Shown here in pieces: positions 54,868 to 64,000 of a stretch of DNA of 64,000 nt (its first letter is position 1; each line of letters opens with the position of its first letter). A program made the position numbers and the translations under genes. Under the pieces are notes generated by a model. That model was not told where the DNA came from. It did not search any database and was given only the letters and a program-made list of their open reading frames with translations. The stretch is from Herbaspirillum autotrophicum (GTDB lineage: Bacteria > Pseudomonadota > Gammaproteobacteria > Burkholderiales > Burkholderiaceae_D): positions 207,951 to 271,950 of the forward strand of contig NZ_LFLS01000003.1 of NCBI RefSeq assembly GCF_001189915.1, read 5' to 3'.

Positions 54868-55200
54868 ATGACTACACCTATTGGCGCAAACGATAAATTG
54901 CCTTTGGATCAAATCAATTACGATCCAAACCACCTGCTGGACTCGCTGATCGAAAAGCTCCATCTGAAAAATGATGCCGCCTTGTCGAGAGCACTGGAAG
55001 TCGCGCCTCCGGTCATCAGCAAAATCCGCCATCGCAGACTGCCGGTCGGCGCATCATTGCTGATTCGCATGCATGAAGTCAGCGAACTGTCGATCCGCGA
55101 GTTGCGCGAATTGATGGGCGATCGTCGCGAAAAATTCCGTATCAGCGACAAGCAGTTCAAGCCGAAGCCAGGCGTGCCTGCAACAGCACAAGCAGAATAA
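54868..55200 (+). CDS. Small HTH-like DNA-binding protein, conserved hypothetical
   Basis: A 110-residue protein (from the ATG at 54868; one at 54853 is also possible). ALSRALEVAPPVISKIRHRRLPVG has the shape of a Cro/CI-type helix-turn-helix (about residues 36-60), followed by RELRELMGDRREKFRISDKQFKPKP, a basic tail. It probably binds DNA. I recall similar unnamed proteins in Oxalobacteraceae but cannot name them. It has its own AT-rich leader and a terminator behind, so it is a single-gene unit. Confidence 0.65.
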   Translation: MTTPIGANDKLPLDQINYDPNHLLDSLIEKLHLKNDAALSRALEVAPPVISKIRHRRLPVGASLLIRMHEVSELSIRELRELMGDRREKFRISDKQFKPKPGVPATAQAE

Positions 55201-55203
55201 AAA

Positions 55204-55234
55204 AAATCGGAGCCGTTCTGGCTCCGATTTTTTT
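55204..55234 (+). terminator. Bidirectional terminator between the HTH gene and cysM
   Basis: AAATCGGAGCC-GTTCT-GGCTCCGATTT followed by TTTT; A-run on the left for the convergent cysM. Confidence 0.92.
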
Positions 55235-55249
55235 ATGCATTCTGACCAG

Positions 55250-56152
55250 TCAGGCCGGAAATACCCCGGTCGACAGATAACGATCACCGCGGTCGCAGAC
55301 CACAAACACGATCGTTGCATTTTCGACCTGCTGCGAAATGCGCAATGCCACCTCGCAGGCGCCGGCAGCCGAGATGCCGCAAAACAAGCCTTCCACCATC
55401 GCCAGCTTGCGTGCCATGTTTTCCGCCGCAGCCTGACTCACGTATTCCAGCTGGTCCACGCGCGGCTTTTCATAAATTTTCGGCAGATAGGCTTCCGGCC
55501 ATTTGCGGATGCCTGGAATCGACGATCCCTCTTCCGGTTGCGCACCGACGATCTGAATCGCCGGATTTTGTTCTTTCAGATATCTGGACACGCCCATGAT
55601 GGTGCCGGTGGTACCCATCGCGCTGACAAAGTGGGTGATACCGCCCTTGGTGTCGCGCCACAGTTCCGGACCAGTGGTTTCGTAGTGCGCCAGCGGATTA
55701 TCGGCATTGGCAAACTGATCCAGAATCAGACCTTGCCCTTCTTTCTGCATTTGCTCCGCCAGGTCGCGGGCGTATTCCATGCCACCGCTTTTCGGCGTCA
55801 GCACGATCTTGGCGCCATAAGCCGCCATACTTTGACGCCGCTCTTCACTGAGGTTTTCCGGCATCAGCAAGACCATCTTGTAACCGCGCATGGCCGCCAC
55901 CATCGCCAGCGCAATGCCAGTATTGCCGCTGGTGGCCTCGATCAGCGTATCGCCCGGTTTGATCTGTCCACGTTCTTCTGCACGCCGTATCATGGACAGT
56001 GCGGCACGGTCCTTGACCGAACCGGCCGGATTATTGCCTTCCATCTTGCCCAGGATGATGTTATTGCGCCGCACCGCATCTTCACCACCGATACGTTGCA
56101 GTTGAATCAACGGCGTGTTGCCGATCGTTTCTTCTATGGTCAAATAGGACAT
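55250..56152 (-). CDS. cysM: O-acetylserine sulfhydrylase B (cysteine synthase B) CysM
   Basis: A 300-residue PLP enzyme: GNTPLIQLQRIGG, PLP lysine in NPAGSVKDRAA (K47), TSGNTGIALAMVAAMRGYKM, and GTTGTIMGVSRYLKEQNP; the loop EEGSSIPGIRKWPEAYLPKI is characteristic of CysM rather than CysK. It makes cysteine from O-acetylserine and sulfide or thiosulfate in the cytoplasm. ATG at 56152 begins the family N-terminus; an earlier start adds unrelated residues. Confidence 0.95.
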   Translation of the reverse strand: MSYLTIEETIGNTPLIQLQRIGGEDAVRRNNIILGKMEGNNPAGSVKDRAALSMIRRAEERGQIKPGDTLIEATSGNTGIALAMVAAMRGYKMVLLMPENLSEERRQSMAAYGAKIVLTPKSGGMEYARDLAEQMQKEGQGLILDQFANADNPLAHYETTGPELWRDTKGGITHFVSAMGTTGTIMGVSRYLKEQNPAIQIVGAQPEEGSSIPGIRKWPEAYLPKIYEKPRVDQLEYVSQAAAENMARKLAMVEGLFCGISAAGACEVALRISQQVENATIVFVVCDRGDRYLSTGVFPA

Positions 56153-56311
56153 GGTGTTTTCTATGCTTTTCAGAAGCCTCATTTTAATATGAGTCTTTGT
56201 CATGTGCCGGAACGGACTAGCAACAAGATATTCATATAGTTATAGCAAAACTACCTAACGCGCTGCCAACCGGCAATGCCACCCTATCGGCCACCAGCCG
56301 CAGGAGCAACG

Positions 56312-57967
56312 ATGAAGACGCATGAAGTCACGAATCAGGTCCCGGAACTGAAGGATTACAACGTCTTTGCCAGCGACCTGGCGCTGACCGCGGGCGTGCA
56401 ACGCGAGCAGGCACAGTGGCATGCTTCCGCCCTGAGCGGCCTGGGCATCGAACTCGGCAGCGCCGATATGCTGCAACTGGGGGAGCTGGCCAACCGCTAC
56501 CCTCCTGAACTGCATACGCATGACCGCGTCGGCAACCGCATCGACAGCGTCAGTTACCATCCGGCATGGCACGCCTTGCTGGCCTTGCTGCGGCGCGAAT
56601 GCCTGCATGCGCTGCCATGGATGGATAAACGCCCCGGCGCCCACGTGGCGCGCGCCGCCGGTTATTTCATGCATGCGCAAATCGAAGCCGGATCGCTGTG
56701 TCCGACCACCATGACGTTTGCCGCGATTCCGGTGCTGCAAAACGAAGGGGCACTGTTTGCGTTACTGCGCGACAAACTGTTTTCGCGCGAACACGATCCG
56801 CGCGATATTCCGCTGGAGCACAAACGCTCGGTCCTGATCGGCATGGGCATGACCGAAAAGCAAGGCGGCTCGGACGTGCGCAGCAATACCACGATTGCCC
56901 GTCCGCTCAATGGCAGCGGGCGCGGCGCGGCCTATACCCTGACCGGCCACAAATGGTTTTTCTCGGCACCGATGAGCGATGCCCATATGGTGCTGGCCAA
57001 TACGGAAAACGGCTTGTCCTGTTTTTTCCTGCCACGCTGGCGACCGGACGGTGAAAAGAACGGCATCCTGATTCAACAACTCAAGGACAAACTCGGCAAT
57101 CGCTCCAACGCCAGCAGCGAAGTCGAATTCGACAGTGCCTATGGCGTCATGGTGGGCGAAGAAGGTCGCGGCATCCCGACCATCATTGAAATGGCCAACC
57201 AGACCCGTCTCGATTGCGTGATCGGCAGTACCGGCCTGATGCGACAGGCGCTGGTGCAGGCGCTGCATCATGCGCGCCACCGCAGCGCCTTCGGCAAACA
57301 TCTGGCCGAGCAACCGTTGATGCGCAATGTGCTCAGCGATCTGGCGCTCGAAAGCGAAGCGGCCACCTTGCTGATGCTGCGCCTGGCGGCCGCCTTCGAT
57401 GCCCCGCTGTCACCATTGCAACGGGCCTGGCGTCGCATCGTCACGCCGGCCGCCAAATTCTGGATCTGCAAGCGGGCGCTCGAATTCAGCGGTGAATGCA
57501 TGGAAGTCTGGGGCGGCAACGGTTATGTCGAAACCGGCCCGCTGGCGCGCATGTACCGCGAGGCGCCGGTCAATTCAATCTGGGAAGGATCGGGCAACGT
57601 CATGTGCCTGGATGTACTGCGCGCATTGGAACGCGAAGCGGAAGTCGGGACCCTGCTGCTGGATGATCTGCAGCAAACGGCGGCGGGTCACCCGCTGCTG
57701 AACACGCAGCTCGGCGAACTGAAAGACTTGCTGGCATTGCCGCAAGAGCAGCGCGAAATGCAGGCACGCCGTCTGGTGCAAAAACTGGTGTTGCTGATTC
57801 AATCGATCTTGATGTTGCAACACGCACCATCGGCATCTGCCGAAGCGTTTATCGCCAGTCGTTTCGATGCCGGCAATGGCCGCGTATTCGGCACCCTCGG
57901 CGCTGCCGGCGCGGCGCCGGCGGATAACATACAGCAGGAAATTCTGCGCCGCGCCTGGCCGCTTTAA
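56312..57967 (+). CDS. AidB-like acyl-CoA dehydrogenase
   Basis: A 551-residue protein of the AidB branch (E. coli AidB about 540): VTNQVPELKDYNVFASDLAL, MTFAAIPVLQ, GMGMTEKQGGSDVRSNTT (the flavin-binding Q-G-G-S-D-V-R motif), GHKWFFSAPMSDAHMVLA, and CMEVWGGNGYVETGPLARMYREAPVNSIWEGSGNV. AidB binds FAD and DNA and is linked to alkylation damage. Ribosome site GCAGGAGCAACG. It converges on the LacI gene with a 4-bp overlap of stops. Confidence 0.9.
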   Translation: MKTHEVTNQVPELKDYNVFASDLALTAGVQREQAQWHASALSGLGIELGSADMLQLGELANRYPPELHTHDRVGNRIDSVSYHPAWHALLALLRRECLHALPWMDKRPGAHVARAAGYFMHAQIEAGSLCPTTMTFAAIPVLQNEGALFALLRDKLFSREHDPRDIPLEHKRSVLIGMGMTEKQGGSDVRSNTTIARPLNGSGRGAAYTLTGHKWFFSAPMSDAHMVLANTENGLSCFFLPRWRPDGEKNGILIQQLKDKLGNRSNASSEVEFDSAYGVMVGEEGRGIPTIIEMANQTRLDCVIGSTGLMRQALVQALHHARHRSAFGKHLAEQPLMRNVLSDLALESEAATLLMLRLAAAFDAPLSPLQRAWRRIVTPAAKFWICKRALEFSGECMEVWGGNGYVETGPLARMYREAPVNSIWEGSGNVMCLDVLRALEREAEVGTLLLDDLQQTAAGHPLLNTQLGELKDLLALPQEQREMQARRLVQKLVLLIQSILMLQHAPSASAEAFIASRFDAGNGRVFGTLGAAGAAPADNIQQEILRRAWPL

Positions 57968-58965
57968 GCGTCCGGTGAAAACGCTGCAACACCATCTGCG
58001 GCACCGCCGCGCACGATCAGCTTGCCGCTCAACACCAGTTTGCGCGCCGCTTGCTGCGGCTGCGCCAGACGGTCCAGCAACAGGTTCACTGCGGTACGGC
58101 CGATTTCATCAAGCGGCTGTTCAATGACCGTCAACCCGGCGCCGGCAACTTCGGTCCACGCCGCATTTTCAAATCCGACAATCGCGATGCGTTCGCTCAA
58201 GCCCAAACGCCGCAGCACTTTATAAGCAATCAACATCAGACCGGCATCACCGGCCACCAGCGCTTGCGGTGCCGGAACCGACTCCAGCAACTGTACTATC
58301 GCCTGCCCGGCCAGCTCCGCATCCGCAATCAAGTGCGCGTTCTCCAACGGCAGTCCATGCGCCATCATCGCCGCGACAAAACCGGCATGACGTTCTGCCG
58401 TGGTGGTGCCGCCGACGCCAAACAAACCGGCTATTCGCCGGCATCCCTTCTGATGCAAATGATCGACCAGCATGGCTGCAGCCTGTGCGTTGTCCAGCAT
58501 GACCGCATCGTGCCTGAGTACCGGGCCGCCGACATCCAGCAGCAATAAGGGAAATGGCGTGTCGCGCTGCTGCAGGCCGGCTGCGGCTTGCATGCCCGCA
58601 GCCATGATCACGCCGGTGACCCGCTCCTCTTCCATCAGCCGCAAATACGCATCTTCTTTGTCGGCATCGCCATCGGTATTGCACAGAATCACGCGCAGCC
58701 CGGCGCGATAAGCGGCGTCTTCCACGGCACGCCCGACCTCGGCGAAAAAGGGATTGCGGATATCCGGAACGATCAGACCGATGGCATAGGTATGTTGTGT
58801 GCGCAAACGGCGCGCCGAGAGATTGGGACGATAACCGCTGGCAGCAATGGCAGCTTCGACTTTCTTGCGCACGCTGTCACTGACCGAGCCGCCGCACAAC
58901 ACTCGCGAGACGGTCGATATCGAAACACTGGCCAGTTTGGCAACATCCTTTATAATCACGCTCAT
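57964..58965 (-). CDS. LacI-family regulator of the fructose PTS operon (FruR-like)
   Basis: A 333-residue repressor: HTH SVIIKDVAKLASVSISTVSRVL at the N-terminus, hinge helix SARRLRTQHT, then the periplasmic-binding-like core with YAIGLIVPDIRNPFFAEVGRAVED. It diverges from the FruB-FruK-FruA operon and two matching operators lie between them, so it is most likely its repressor, released by fructose 1-phosphate or fructose-1,6-bisphosphate; the ligand is inferred from position. Confidence 0.9.
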   Translation of the reverse strand: MSVIIKDVAKLASVSISTVSRVLCGGSVSDSVRKKVEAAIAASGYRPNLSARRLRTQHTYAIGLIVPDIRNPFFAEVGRAVEDAAYRAGLRVILCNTDGDADKEDAYLRLMEEERVTGVIMAAGMQAAAGLQQRDTPFPLLLLDVGGPVLRHDAVMLDNAQAAAMLVDHLHQKGCRRIAGLFGVGGTTTAERHAGFVAAMMAHGLPLENAHLIADAELAGQAIVQLLESVPAPQALVAGDAGLMLIAYKVLRRLGLSERIAIVGFENAAWTEVAGAGLTVIEQPLDEIGRTAVNLLLDRLAQPQQAARKLVLSGKLIVRGGAADGVAAFSPDA

Positions 58966-58966
58966 A

Positions 58967-58983
58967 TTGGAATCGTTTCCATC
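58967..58983. promoter_or_regulatory. LacI-type operator 1 (fructose operon)
   Basis: GGAATCGTTTCC (58969-58980), an imperfect palindrome with the central CG typical of LacI/FruR sites, directly before the regulator gene start. Probably autoregulatory. Confidence 0.65.
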
Positions 58984-59095
58984 ATGAATTTCGTCATCGT
59001 AAATCAAACATGGCTACATTTCAAGCATTTAAGCGGTATTTTTTTGATTAAATGCAGAAATTTTACGTAACCATAAACGAATGAATGAGAAATTA

Positions 59096-59110
59096 TTGGA
59101 AACGTTCTCA
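59096..59110. promoter_or_regulatory. LacI-type operator 2 (fructose operon)
   Basis: GGAAACGTTCTC (59098-59109) matches operator 1 as GGAA-W-CG-T-TYYC. Located about 90 bp before the fruB start, in the expected promoter region. Confidence 0.65.
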
Positions 59111-59198
59111 CCCATTTGATTGATTGTTCGACAACCATCGGGCAACGCAAATTGACGCCTTGGCAAACATGGATAACCAATCGAGGAGACGAGCATTT

Positions 59199-61715
59199 AT
59201 GAGCAACATCTTGATACGCGCTGAACTTGTCTGGCTGAATTGCTGCAGTCCGGACCGCGACAGCGCTATCCGCGACGCCGGGCAATTGCTGGTGCAAGCC
59301 GGTTGCATTGAACCCGCCTACATCGACAGCCTGCTGCGCCGTGAAACATTGGCCAATACCTTTCTCGGCCACGGTGTCGCGATTCCGCATGGCATGCCGG
59401 AAGACCGCCATCTGATCCGCCAGACCGGTATCGCCGTCTTGCAAATTCCGGACGGGCTTGAATGGCATCCCGGACAAACCACACATCTGATCTTCGTCAT
59501 CGCCGCCCGCTCGGATGAACATTTGCTGTTGCTGCGTCAGCTGACACGACTGCTACAAGATGCCGCGCGATTACAGCAACTGTTCGAAACCGGCGATGTC
59601 CAGGAATTGATTGCGGCCATGGCCGAGGCAGAACCAGTCAAACTGGTGAGCGGCGGCGGCATGACCATCACCAGCGATCTGAGCGAACACTTCGAATGGA
59701 CCACCGATTACCCCAACGGCCTGCACGCGCGGCCGGCCACGCAATGGGTCAAAACGGCACGCCAGTTCGCAGCGCGCATTCAGATTCGTCGCGGTGATGA
59801 AACAGCCGATCCGAAGAACCTGATTTCGCTGCTGCAATTGGGTCTGGCCTATGGCGACGTCGTCACCATATCGGCCGATGGCCACGACGCGATTGAAGCG
59901 CTGATCCGATTCAACAAAGTCATCATCGATCTGAGCGCCAAAGAACAAGCCGAAGCAGCGCTGGCGGCACACAAGAAAAAAGACGATGCGTCGCCATTGC
60001 GCTGGATGCCGGCTGGCGATCCGCAAGTGATTTCGGGGCTGAGCGCCAGTCCTGGCATCGCCATCGGCAAGGTCCATGTACTGCATCCGAAAAAATTCTG
60101 CATTCCGGATCGGCCGATATTGTTGCGCGATGCCGGTGATCAGCTGGACGCTGCCCTCGACGCTGCGCGCAGCGCGCTGGAACTGCTTGCCATCAACACC
60201 ACCGGCAAGCTGGGAGCAGCGCAAGCCGACATTTTCATCGCCCAGGCCGCGCTGCTCGACGATATCGATCTGATCACGCAAACCTGCGAATTGCTGGTGG
60301 CAGGTCACGGCGTCGCCTGGTCCTGGCACCATGCCAGCGAACAATTGGCAAACCAGTTGGCAGCCCTGGGCAATCCACTGCTGGCAGCACGCGCGGCAGA
60401 TTTGCGGGACGTCGCCCGGCGTGTGCTGCAGCATATCGATCCGCGCTTGCATGTGCCTTCGCTGACCGACCTGCCCGAGGCCGACTGCATTCTGATTGCC
60501 ACCGATTTGTCGCCATCCGATACCGCCACGCTGGATACCTCCCGCGTCATCGGCCTGGCCACTGCTCATGGCGGCCCGTCCGCGCATACCGCAATTCTGG
60601 CGCGCACACTCGGCTTGCCGGCAATCGTGGCCGGCGGCGCGACGCTACTGGACATTCCGAACGGCACCAGCGTCATATTGGATGGCCAGACCGGCTGTCT
60701 GTATGTGCAGCCGGACAGCGCCGATATCGACTCCGCGCGAAAGTGGATGGCCTTGCAGCAACAACGCAAAGTACGCGAAACAGCCGAACGCAATTTGCCG
60801 GCGCAAACCCGTGACGGCCACACCACCGAGATTGCCGCCAACATCAATTTGCCGGAACAGGTACGCGACGCGCTTCACTGGGGCGCAGAAGGCGTGGGCC
60901 TGATGCGCACCGAATTCCTGTTTCTGGAACGCGATCATGCCCCCGATGAAGAAGAACAGTACCGCACCTATCGCGGCATGCTGGAAGCACTCAATGATCG
61001 CCCGCTGATCGTGCGCACGCTGGATATCGGCGGCGATAAGCAGGTCGGCCACTTGAACCTGCCACAAGAAAGCAATCCGTTTCTGGGCCTGCGCGGCGCC
61101 CGTCTGCAACTGCGCCGTCCCGATTTGCTGGAACCGCAATTACGGGCCTTGTACCGCGCCGCCAAGTGCAGTCAACAACTGGCAATCATGTTCCCCATGA
61201 TCACCTCGGTGCATGAGGTGGCCGCCCTGCGCACCTGCTGTGAACGCATTCGTCGCGAGCTGGAGGCACCGCACGTACCGCTCGGCATCATGGTCGAAGT
61301 GCCGGCGGCGGCAGTACTGGCCGACAAGCTGGCGGAGCATGTCGATTTCTTTTCCATCGGCACCAATGACCTGACCCAATATGTATTGGCCATTGATCGC
61401 CAGCACACGGAACTGGCCGGCGAAGCCGACAGCCTGCATCCGGCGGTGCTGCGCCTGATCCGCGACACGGTCAACGGTGCCAGCAAACACCGGCGGCGGG
61501 TCGGCGTCTGCGGCGGCCTGGCAGGTGATGCGTTTGGCGCCGCCTTGCTGGTCGGGTTGGGCGTCTCGGAACTGTCGATGAGTCCGCGCGACATTCCCGG
61601 CGTCAAATCGCGTCTGCGACGCAGTACGCACAGCGCCCTGACCGCACTGGCACAACAGGCACTCAATTGCGAAACCGCCGACCAGGTACGCGCCCTCGAC
61701 GGAGCCGCATCGTGA
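59199..61715 (+). CDS. fruB: PTS fusion protein: fructose EIIA, HPr and enzyme I
   Basis: An 838-residue cytoplasmic phosphotransfer protein: EIIA-Fru at residues 1-145 with H64 in GHGVAIPH; HPr at about 165-250 with H176 in DYPNGLHARPA; enzyme I from about 280 with active-site H463 in GLATAHGGPSAHTAILART and the PEP-binding GVGLMRTEFLFL and NDLTQYVLA blocks. It carries phosphate from PEP to FruA. This triple fusion is known from Rhodobacter and Xanthomonas. ATG at 59199 follows GAGGAGACGAGC. Its stop overlaps the GTG of fruK. Confidence 0.95.
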   Translation: MSNILIRAELVWLNCCSPDRDSAIRDAGQLLVQAGCIEPAYIDSLLRRETLANTFLGHGVAIPHGMPEDRHLIRQTGIAVLQIPDGLEWHPGQTTHLIFVIAARSDEHLLLLRQLTRLLQDAARLQQLFETGDVQELIAAMAEAEPVKLVSGGGMTITSDLSEHFEWTTDYPNGLHARPATQWVKTARQFAARIQIRRGDETADPKNLISLLQLGLAYGDVVTISADGHDAIEALIRFNKVIIDLSAKEQAEAALAAHKKKDDASPLRWMPAGDPQVISGLSASPGIAIGKVHVLHPKKFCIPDRPILLRDAGDQLDAALDAARSALELLAINTTGKLGAAQADIFIAQAALLDDIDLITQTCELLVAGHGVAWSWHHASEQLANQLAALGNPLLAARAADLRDVARRVLQHIDPRLHVPSLTDLPEADCILIATDLSPSDTATLDTSRVIGLATAHGGPSAHTAILARTLGLPAIVAGGATLLDIPNGTSVILDGQTGCLYVQPDSADIDSARKWMALQQQRKVRETAERNLPAQTRDGHTTEIAANINLPEQVRDALHWGAEGVGLMRTEFLFLERDHAPDEEEQYRTYRGMLEALNDRPLIVRTLDIGGDKQVGHLNLPQESNPFLGLRGARLQLRRPDLLEPQLRALYRAAKCSQQLAIMFPMITSVHEVAALRTCCERIRRELEAPHVPLGIMVEVPAAAVLADKLAEHVDFFSIGTNDLTQYVLAIDRQHTELAGEADSLHPAVLRLIRDTVNGASKHRRRVGVCGGLAGDAFGAALLVGLGVSELSMSPRDIPGVKSRLRRSTHSALTALAQQALNCETADQVRALDGAAS

Positions 61716-62683
61716 ACAACACGGCCTTACGTTCTTTGAAACGCGAAATCATTACCGTCACGCTGAATCCGGCAATCGACCAGACCATCAGTCTGTCGCA
61801 ACTGGTGCCGGGGGCGCTGAATCTGGCGCATGAGATACAGTGCAATCCGGGCGGCAAAGGCGTCAACGTCGCCTGCTGCCTGGCAGACTTCGGGGAACGC
61901 GTGAGCGTCACCGGTCTGCTCGGCGAAGACAACAGCGACAGCTTCGTCGAGATGTTTCGTCACAAGGGCATCAATGACCGTTTCTTGCGCGTGCCCGGCA
62001 GCACCCGCACCAATATCAAACTATCGGATCGCAGCCGCAACGAAACTACCGACATCAACCTGCCCGGCATTCAGGTGGACGCCGGCATGCTCGATGCCGT
62101 GTTATGGCAATTCGACGCCCTCGACGCGCCGGTCCATGTGGTACTGGCCGGCAGCTTGCCAATCGGTTTACCGCAAGCCAGCTACGCCCATCTGATCTGG
62201 CAACTCAAACGTCGCGGTGCCTGTGTCTTGCTCGACACCAGCGGTGCGGCACTGGAAGCGGCACTGGATGTGCCGGCCGCAGCCATGCCCAGTTGCGTCA
62301 AACCGAACCGGCACGAACTCGAACAGTTGGTCGGACAAGCCTTGCCAACACTGGAATTGATCACGGCGGCGGCGCGTGAACTGCAACGACTGGGCATCGC
62401 TAAAGTCGTGGTCTCGCTGGGCGAACAAGGCGCCTTGTTTGTCGACGCCGAACATAGTTTGCTGGCCAGCCTGCCGGCGTTGGCAGCACGCTCCACGGTC
62501 GGTGCCGGCGATGCGCTGGTGGCGGGCATGGTGTCGGCCTGGAACGCCGGCCTCGACAGCGAAGCCATCGCCCGCCGGGCAGTCGCATTCGCTGCCGCCA
62601 AACTGACCAGCATTGGTCCGCACCTGCCAGACGCCAGCAGCATCGGGGCACTGGCATCGCGGGTCAACATAAGACAGATGTAA
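61712..62683 (+). CDS. fruK: 1-phosphofructokinase FruK
   Basis: A 323-residue PfkB-family kinase: ITVTLNPAIDQTI near the N-terminus, NPGGKGVNVACCLADFG, and the C-terminal catalytic AARSTVGAGDALVAGMVSAW with the base Asp. It phosphorylates fructose 1-phosphate, the product of FruA transport. It starts with GTG at 61712, in a GTGA overlap with the fruB stop, behind ACGGAGCC. Confidence 0.95.
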   Translation: MNNTALRSLKREIITVTLNPAIDQTISLSQLVPGALNLAHEIQCNPGGKGVNVACCLADFGERVSVTGLLGEDNSDSFVEMFRHKGINDRFLRVPGSTRTNIKLSDRSRNETTDINLPGIQVDAGMLDAVLWQFDALDAPVHVVLAGSLPIGLPQASYAHLIWQLKRRGACVLLDTSGAALEAALDVPAAAMPSCVKPNRHELEQLVGQALPTLELITAAARELQRLGIAKVVVSLGEQGALFVDAEHSLLASLPALAARSTVGAGDALVAGMVSAWNAGLDSEAIARRAVAFAAAKLTSIGPHLPDASSIGALASRVNIRQM

Positions 62684-62739
62684 TGCCGTCATCACCCTAC
62701 TTATCCTATCCAGGCAACCATCCGAACGAGGAAAAAATC

Positions 62740-64000
62740 ATGGCAAATCTGTTGGCTCTCATCAGCGCCGGCGAGCGCGATACCCCTTCCGCGCAGTCGA
62801 TTCTGGCCGGCGCATCCTTGCGTCACAGCGCGCAATCCCGGCATATCGGAATTCACATCCTCACCACTGCGACCGGGCTGTCCGATGCTGCCCTGCGCAG
62901 CGCCGACGCGGTATTGCTGGTCGGTGCACAAGCGGATGCACGCGGGGCCGGCGATGCCGAACGGGCCGGCTGTCTCAGCCTGACGGTCAGCATGGAAAAG
63001 GTCTTGCACGATGCCGATGCGGTGTTGCAAGATTTACTGACGCGCATGCAAGCGGCAGCGGTACCGGCAGCAGTAACGGCGACAAACGGCGCCAGCCTCA
63101 ATATCGTCGCCATCACCTCGTGTCCGACCGGCATCGCCCACACCTTCATGGCAGCAGAAGGTCTGGCCCAGGCCGCGCGCGCGCTGGGGCACCAGATGCG
63201 GGTGGAAACGCAAGGCTCGGTGGGCGCCCGCGACGGTCTGAGCGAGGCCGAGATTGCCGCCGCCGATCTGGTCATGATTGCCGCCGATACCCAGGTCGAT
63301 GTCGCGCGCTTTGCCGGCAAACGGGTTTACAAGAGCAATACCAAACCTGCCATCAATGATGGCCAGGCACTGATCCGGCGCGCCATCAGCGACGCTGCGC
63401 AGCAGCCGCTTAGCCATACGTCGCAAACCAGCAATGGCAACGCTGCCGGCCAGGAACGCGGCGGGCCCTACAAACATTTGATGACCGGCGTGTCGTTCAT
63501 GCTGCCCTTCATTACGGCAGGCGGCATTCTGATTGCGCTGGCCTTTGCCCTGGGCGGCATTTATGCCTTTGACGATGCGCACAAAGGCTCACTGGCGTGG
63601 TCGCTGTTCCAGATCGGCGCCAATGCCGCCCTGACCTTGATCGTGCCGGTGCTGTCCGGCTACATCGCCTATTCAATTGCCAATCGCCCCGGCATTGCAC
63701 CCGGTATGACCGGCGGTTTGCTGGCGGCCCATCTCGGCGCCGGTTTTCTGGGCGGCATTCTGGCCGGTTTCATTGCCGGTTACGCTACCGAACTGCTGAA
63801 TCGCTACATCCGTCTCGGACGCAATCTGGATGGACTCAAACCAATGCTGATTCTGCCGGTACTGGGTTCGCTGCTGGTCGGCATGCTGATGTTGTATGTC
63901 GTCGGGACACCGGTGGCCGAAGCGCTGAGTGCCCTCACTGCCTGGCTCCATGGAATGCAAGGCAGCAGCGCCCTGATGCTGGGGGCATTGCTCGGGGCGA
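62740..64000 (+). CDS. fruA: PTS fructose transporter EIIBC (FruA), 3' end outside window
   Basis: At least 420 residues, open at the window end. N-terminal part (1-105) resembles a degenerate EIIB domain without the active cysteine; the functional EIIB follows with C128 in ITSCPTGIAHTFMAAEG; from about residue 245 the EIIC membrane domain begins (LMTGVSFMLPFITAGGILIALAFALGG). It imports and phosphorylates fructose to fructose 1-phosphate. ATG at 62740 after CGAGGAAAAAATC, 56 bp after fruK. Confidence 0.95.
   Translation, partial: MANLLALISAGERDTPSAQSILAGASLRHSAQSRHIGIHILTTATGLSDAALRSADAVLLVGAQADARGAGDAERAGCLSLTVSMEKVLHDADAVLQDLLTRMQAAAVPAAVTATNGASLNIVAITSCPTGIAHTFMAAEGLAQAARALGHQMRVETQGSVGARDGLSEAEIAAADLVMIAADTQVDVARFAGKRVYKSNTKPAINDGQALIRRAISDAAQQPLSHTSQTSNGNAAGQERGGPYKHLMTGVSFMLPFITAGGILIALAFALGGIYAFDDAHKGSLAWSLFQIGANAALTLIVPVLSGYIAYSIANRPGIAPGMTGGLLAAHLGAGFLGGILAGFIAGYATELLNRYIRLGRNLDGLKPMLILPVLGSLLVGMLMLYVVGTPVAEALSALTAWLHGMQGSSALMLGALLGA

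Overview
The window looks like an ordinary chromosomal segment of a betaproteobacterium, most likely a member of the Oxalobacteraceae (Herbaspirillum/Herminiimonas/Collimonas-like). This rests on remembered gene content and protein style (monomeric NADP-isocitrate dehydrogenase, groESL behind a CIRCE element, Omp32-type porin, LivHMGF-type transporters, FruB-FruK-FruA PTS, YaeQ and DUF1415 proteins); no 16S gene is present, so the genus is a guess. No phage, insertion sequence, CRISPR array, rRNA or tRNA was seen. Two genes are cut by the window edges: arsH at the left and fruA at the right.

Layout. 1-2015: arsenic operon arsR-acr3-arsC-arsH on the minus strand behind an ArsR-type dyad, with a His-rich-tailed EamA transporter diverging from it. 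3404-9100: small membrane protein, di-Mop molybdate-binding protein, PNPOx-like protein, then an iron-regulated fecI-fecR-TonB receptor set. 9492-13570: isocitrate dehydrogenase and small exported/membrane proteins. 13635-30090: a large aromatic-acid catabolic region (porin, SnoaL-like protein, LivFGMH, GalD, GalC, GalB, LigA, LigB, Rieske oxygenase and binding protein on the minus strand; alpha/beta hydrolase; an unusual LysR regulator with two tandem HTH domains; DUF1932 dehydrogenase and formaldehyde dehydrogenase on the plus strand). 30160-33412: a three-gene operon of unknown protein, KaiC-like ATPase and hybrid histidine kinase. 33800-37442: M16 peptidase and outer-membrane protein. 37741-39972: groESL. 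40096-44126: Ala/Gly-rich unknown protein and metNIQ. 44221-57967: YlqF GTPase, MFS pump with LysR, HDAC-like amidohydrolase, lytic transglycosylase, second TonB receptor with a kinase-like partner, YaeQ, DUF1415, HTH protein, cysM, AidB-like dehydrogenase. 57964-64000: fructose PTS operon with its LacI-type regulator.

The most interesting part is 13.6-30.1 kb. GalB, GalC and GalD plus a two-subunit LigAB-type ring-cleavage dioxygenase, without LigC or LigI, point to a gallate-type route (4-oxalomesaconate to pyruvate plus oxaloacetate). A Rieske oxygenase of the O-demethylase type together with a glutathione-independent formaldehyde dehydrogenase suggests that the starting compound is methoxylated (for example syringate or 3-O-methylgallate), taken up by the porin and the Liv-type ABC transporter. 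Reading the intergenic DNA, I find one 15-bp motif (ATAAACAAATTAGAT and close variants) exactly once before each of the four transcription units of this region, always in the direction of transcription and always 43-44 nt upstream of a -10-like hexamer (TAGAAT, TAGAAT, GATAAT, GAAAAT) that lacks a good -35. This is the arrangement expected of an activator site centred near -63, and the natural candidate for the activator is the tandem-HTH LysR protein encoded inside the region. The motif, the double-HTH regulator and the regulon they imply are the main new observation offered here.
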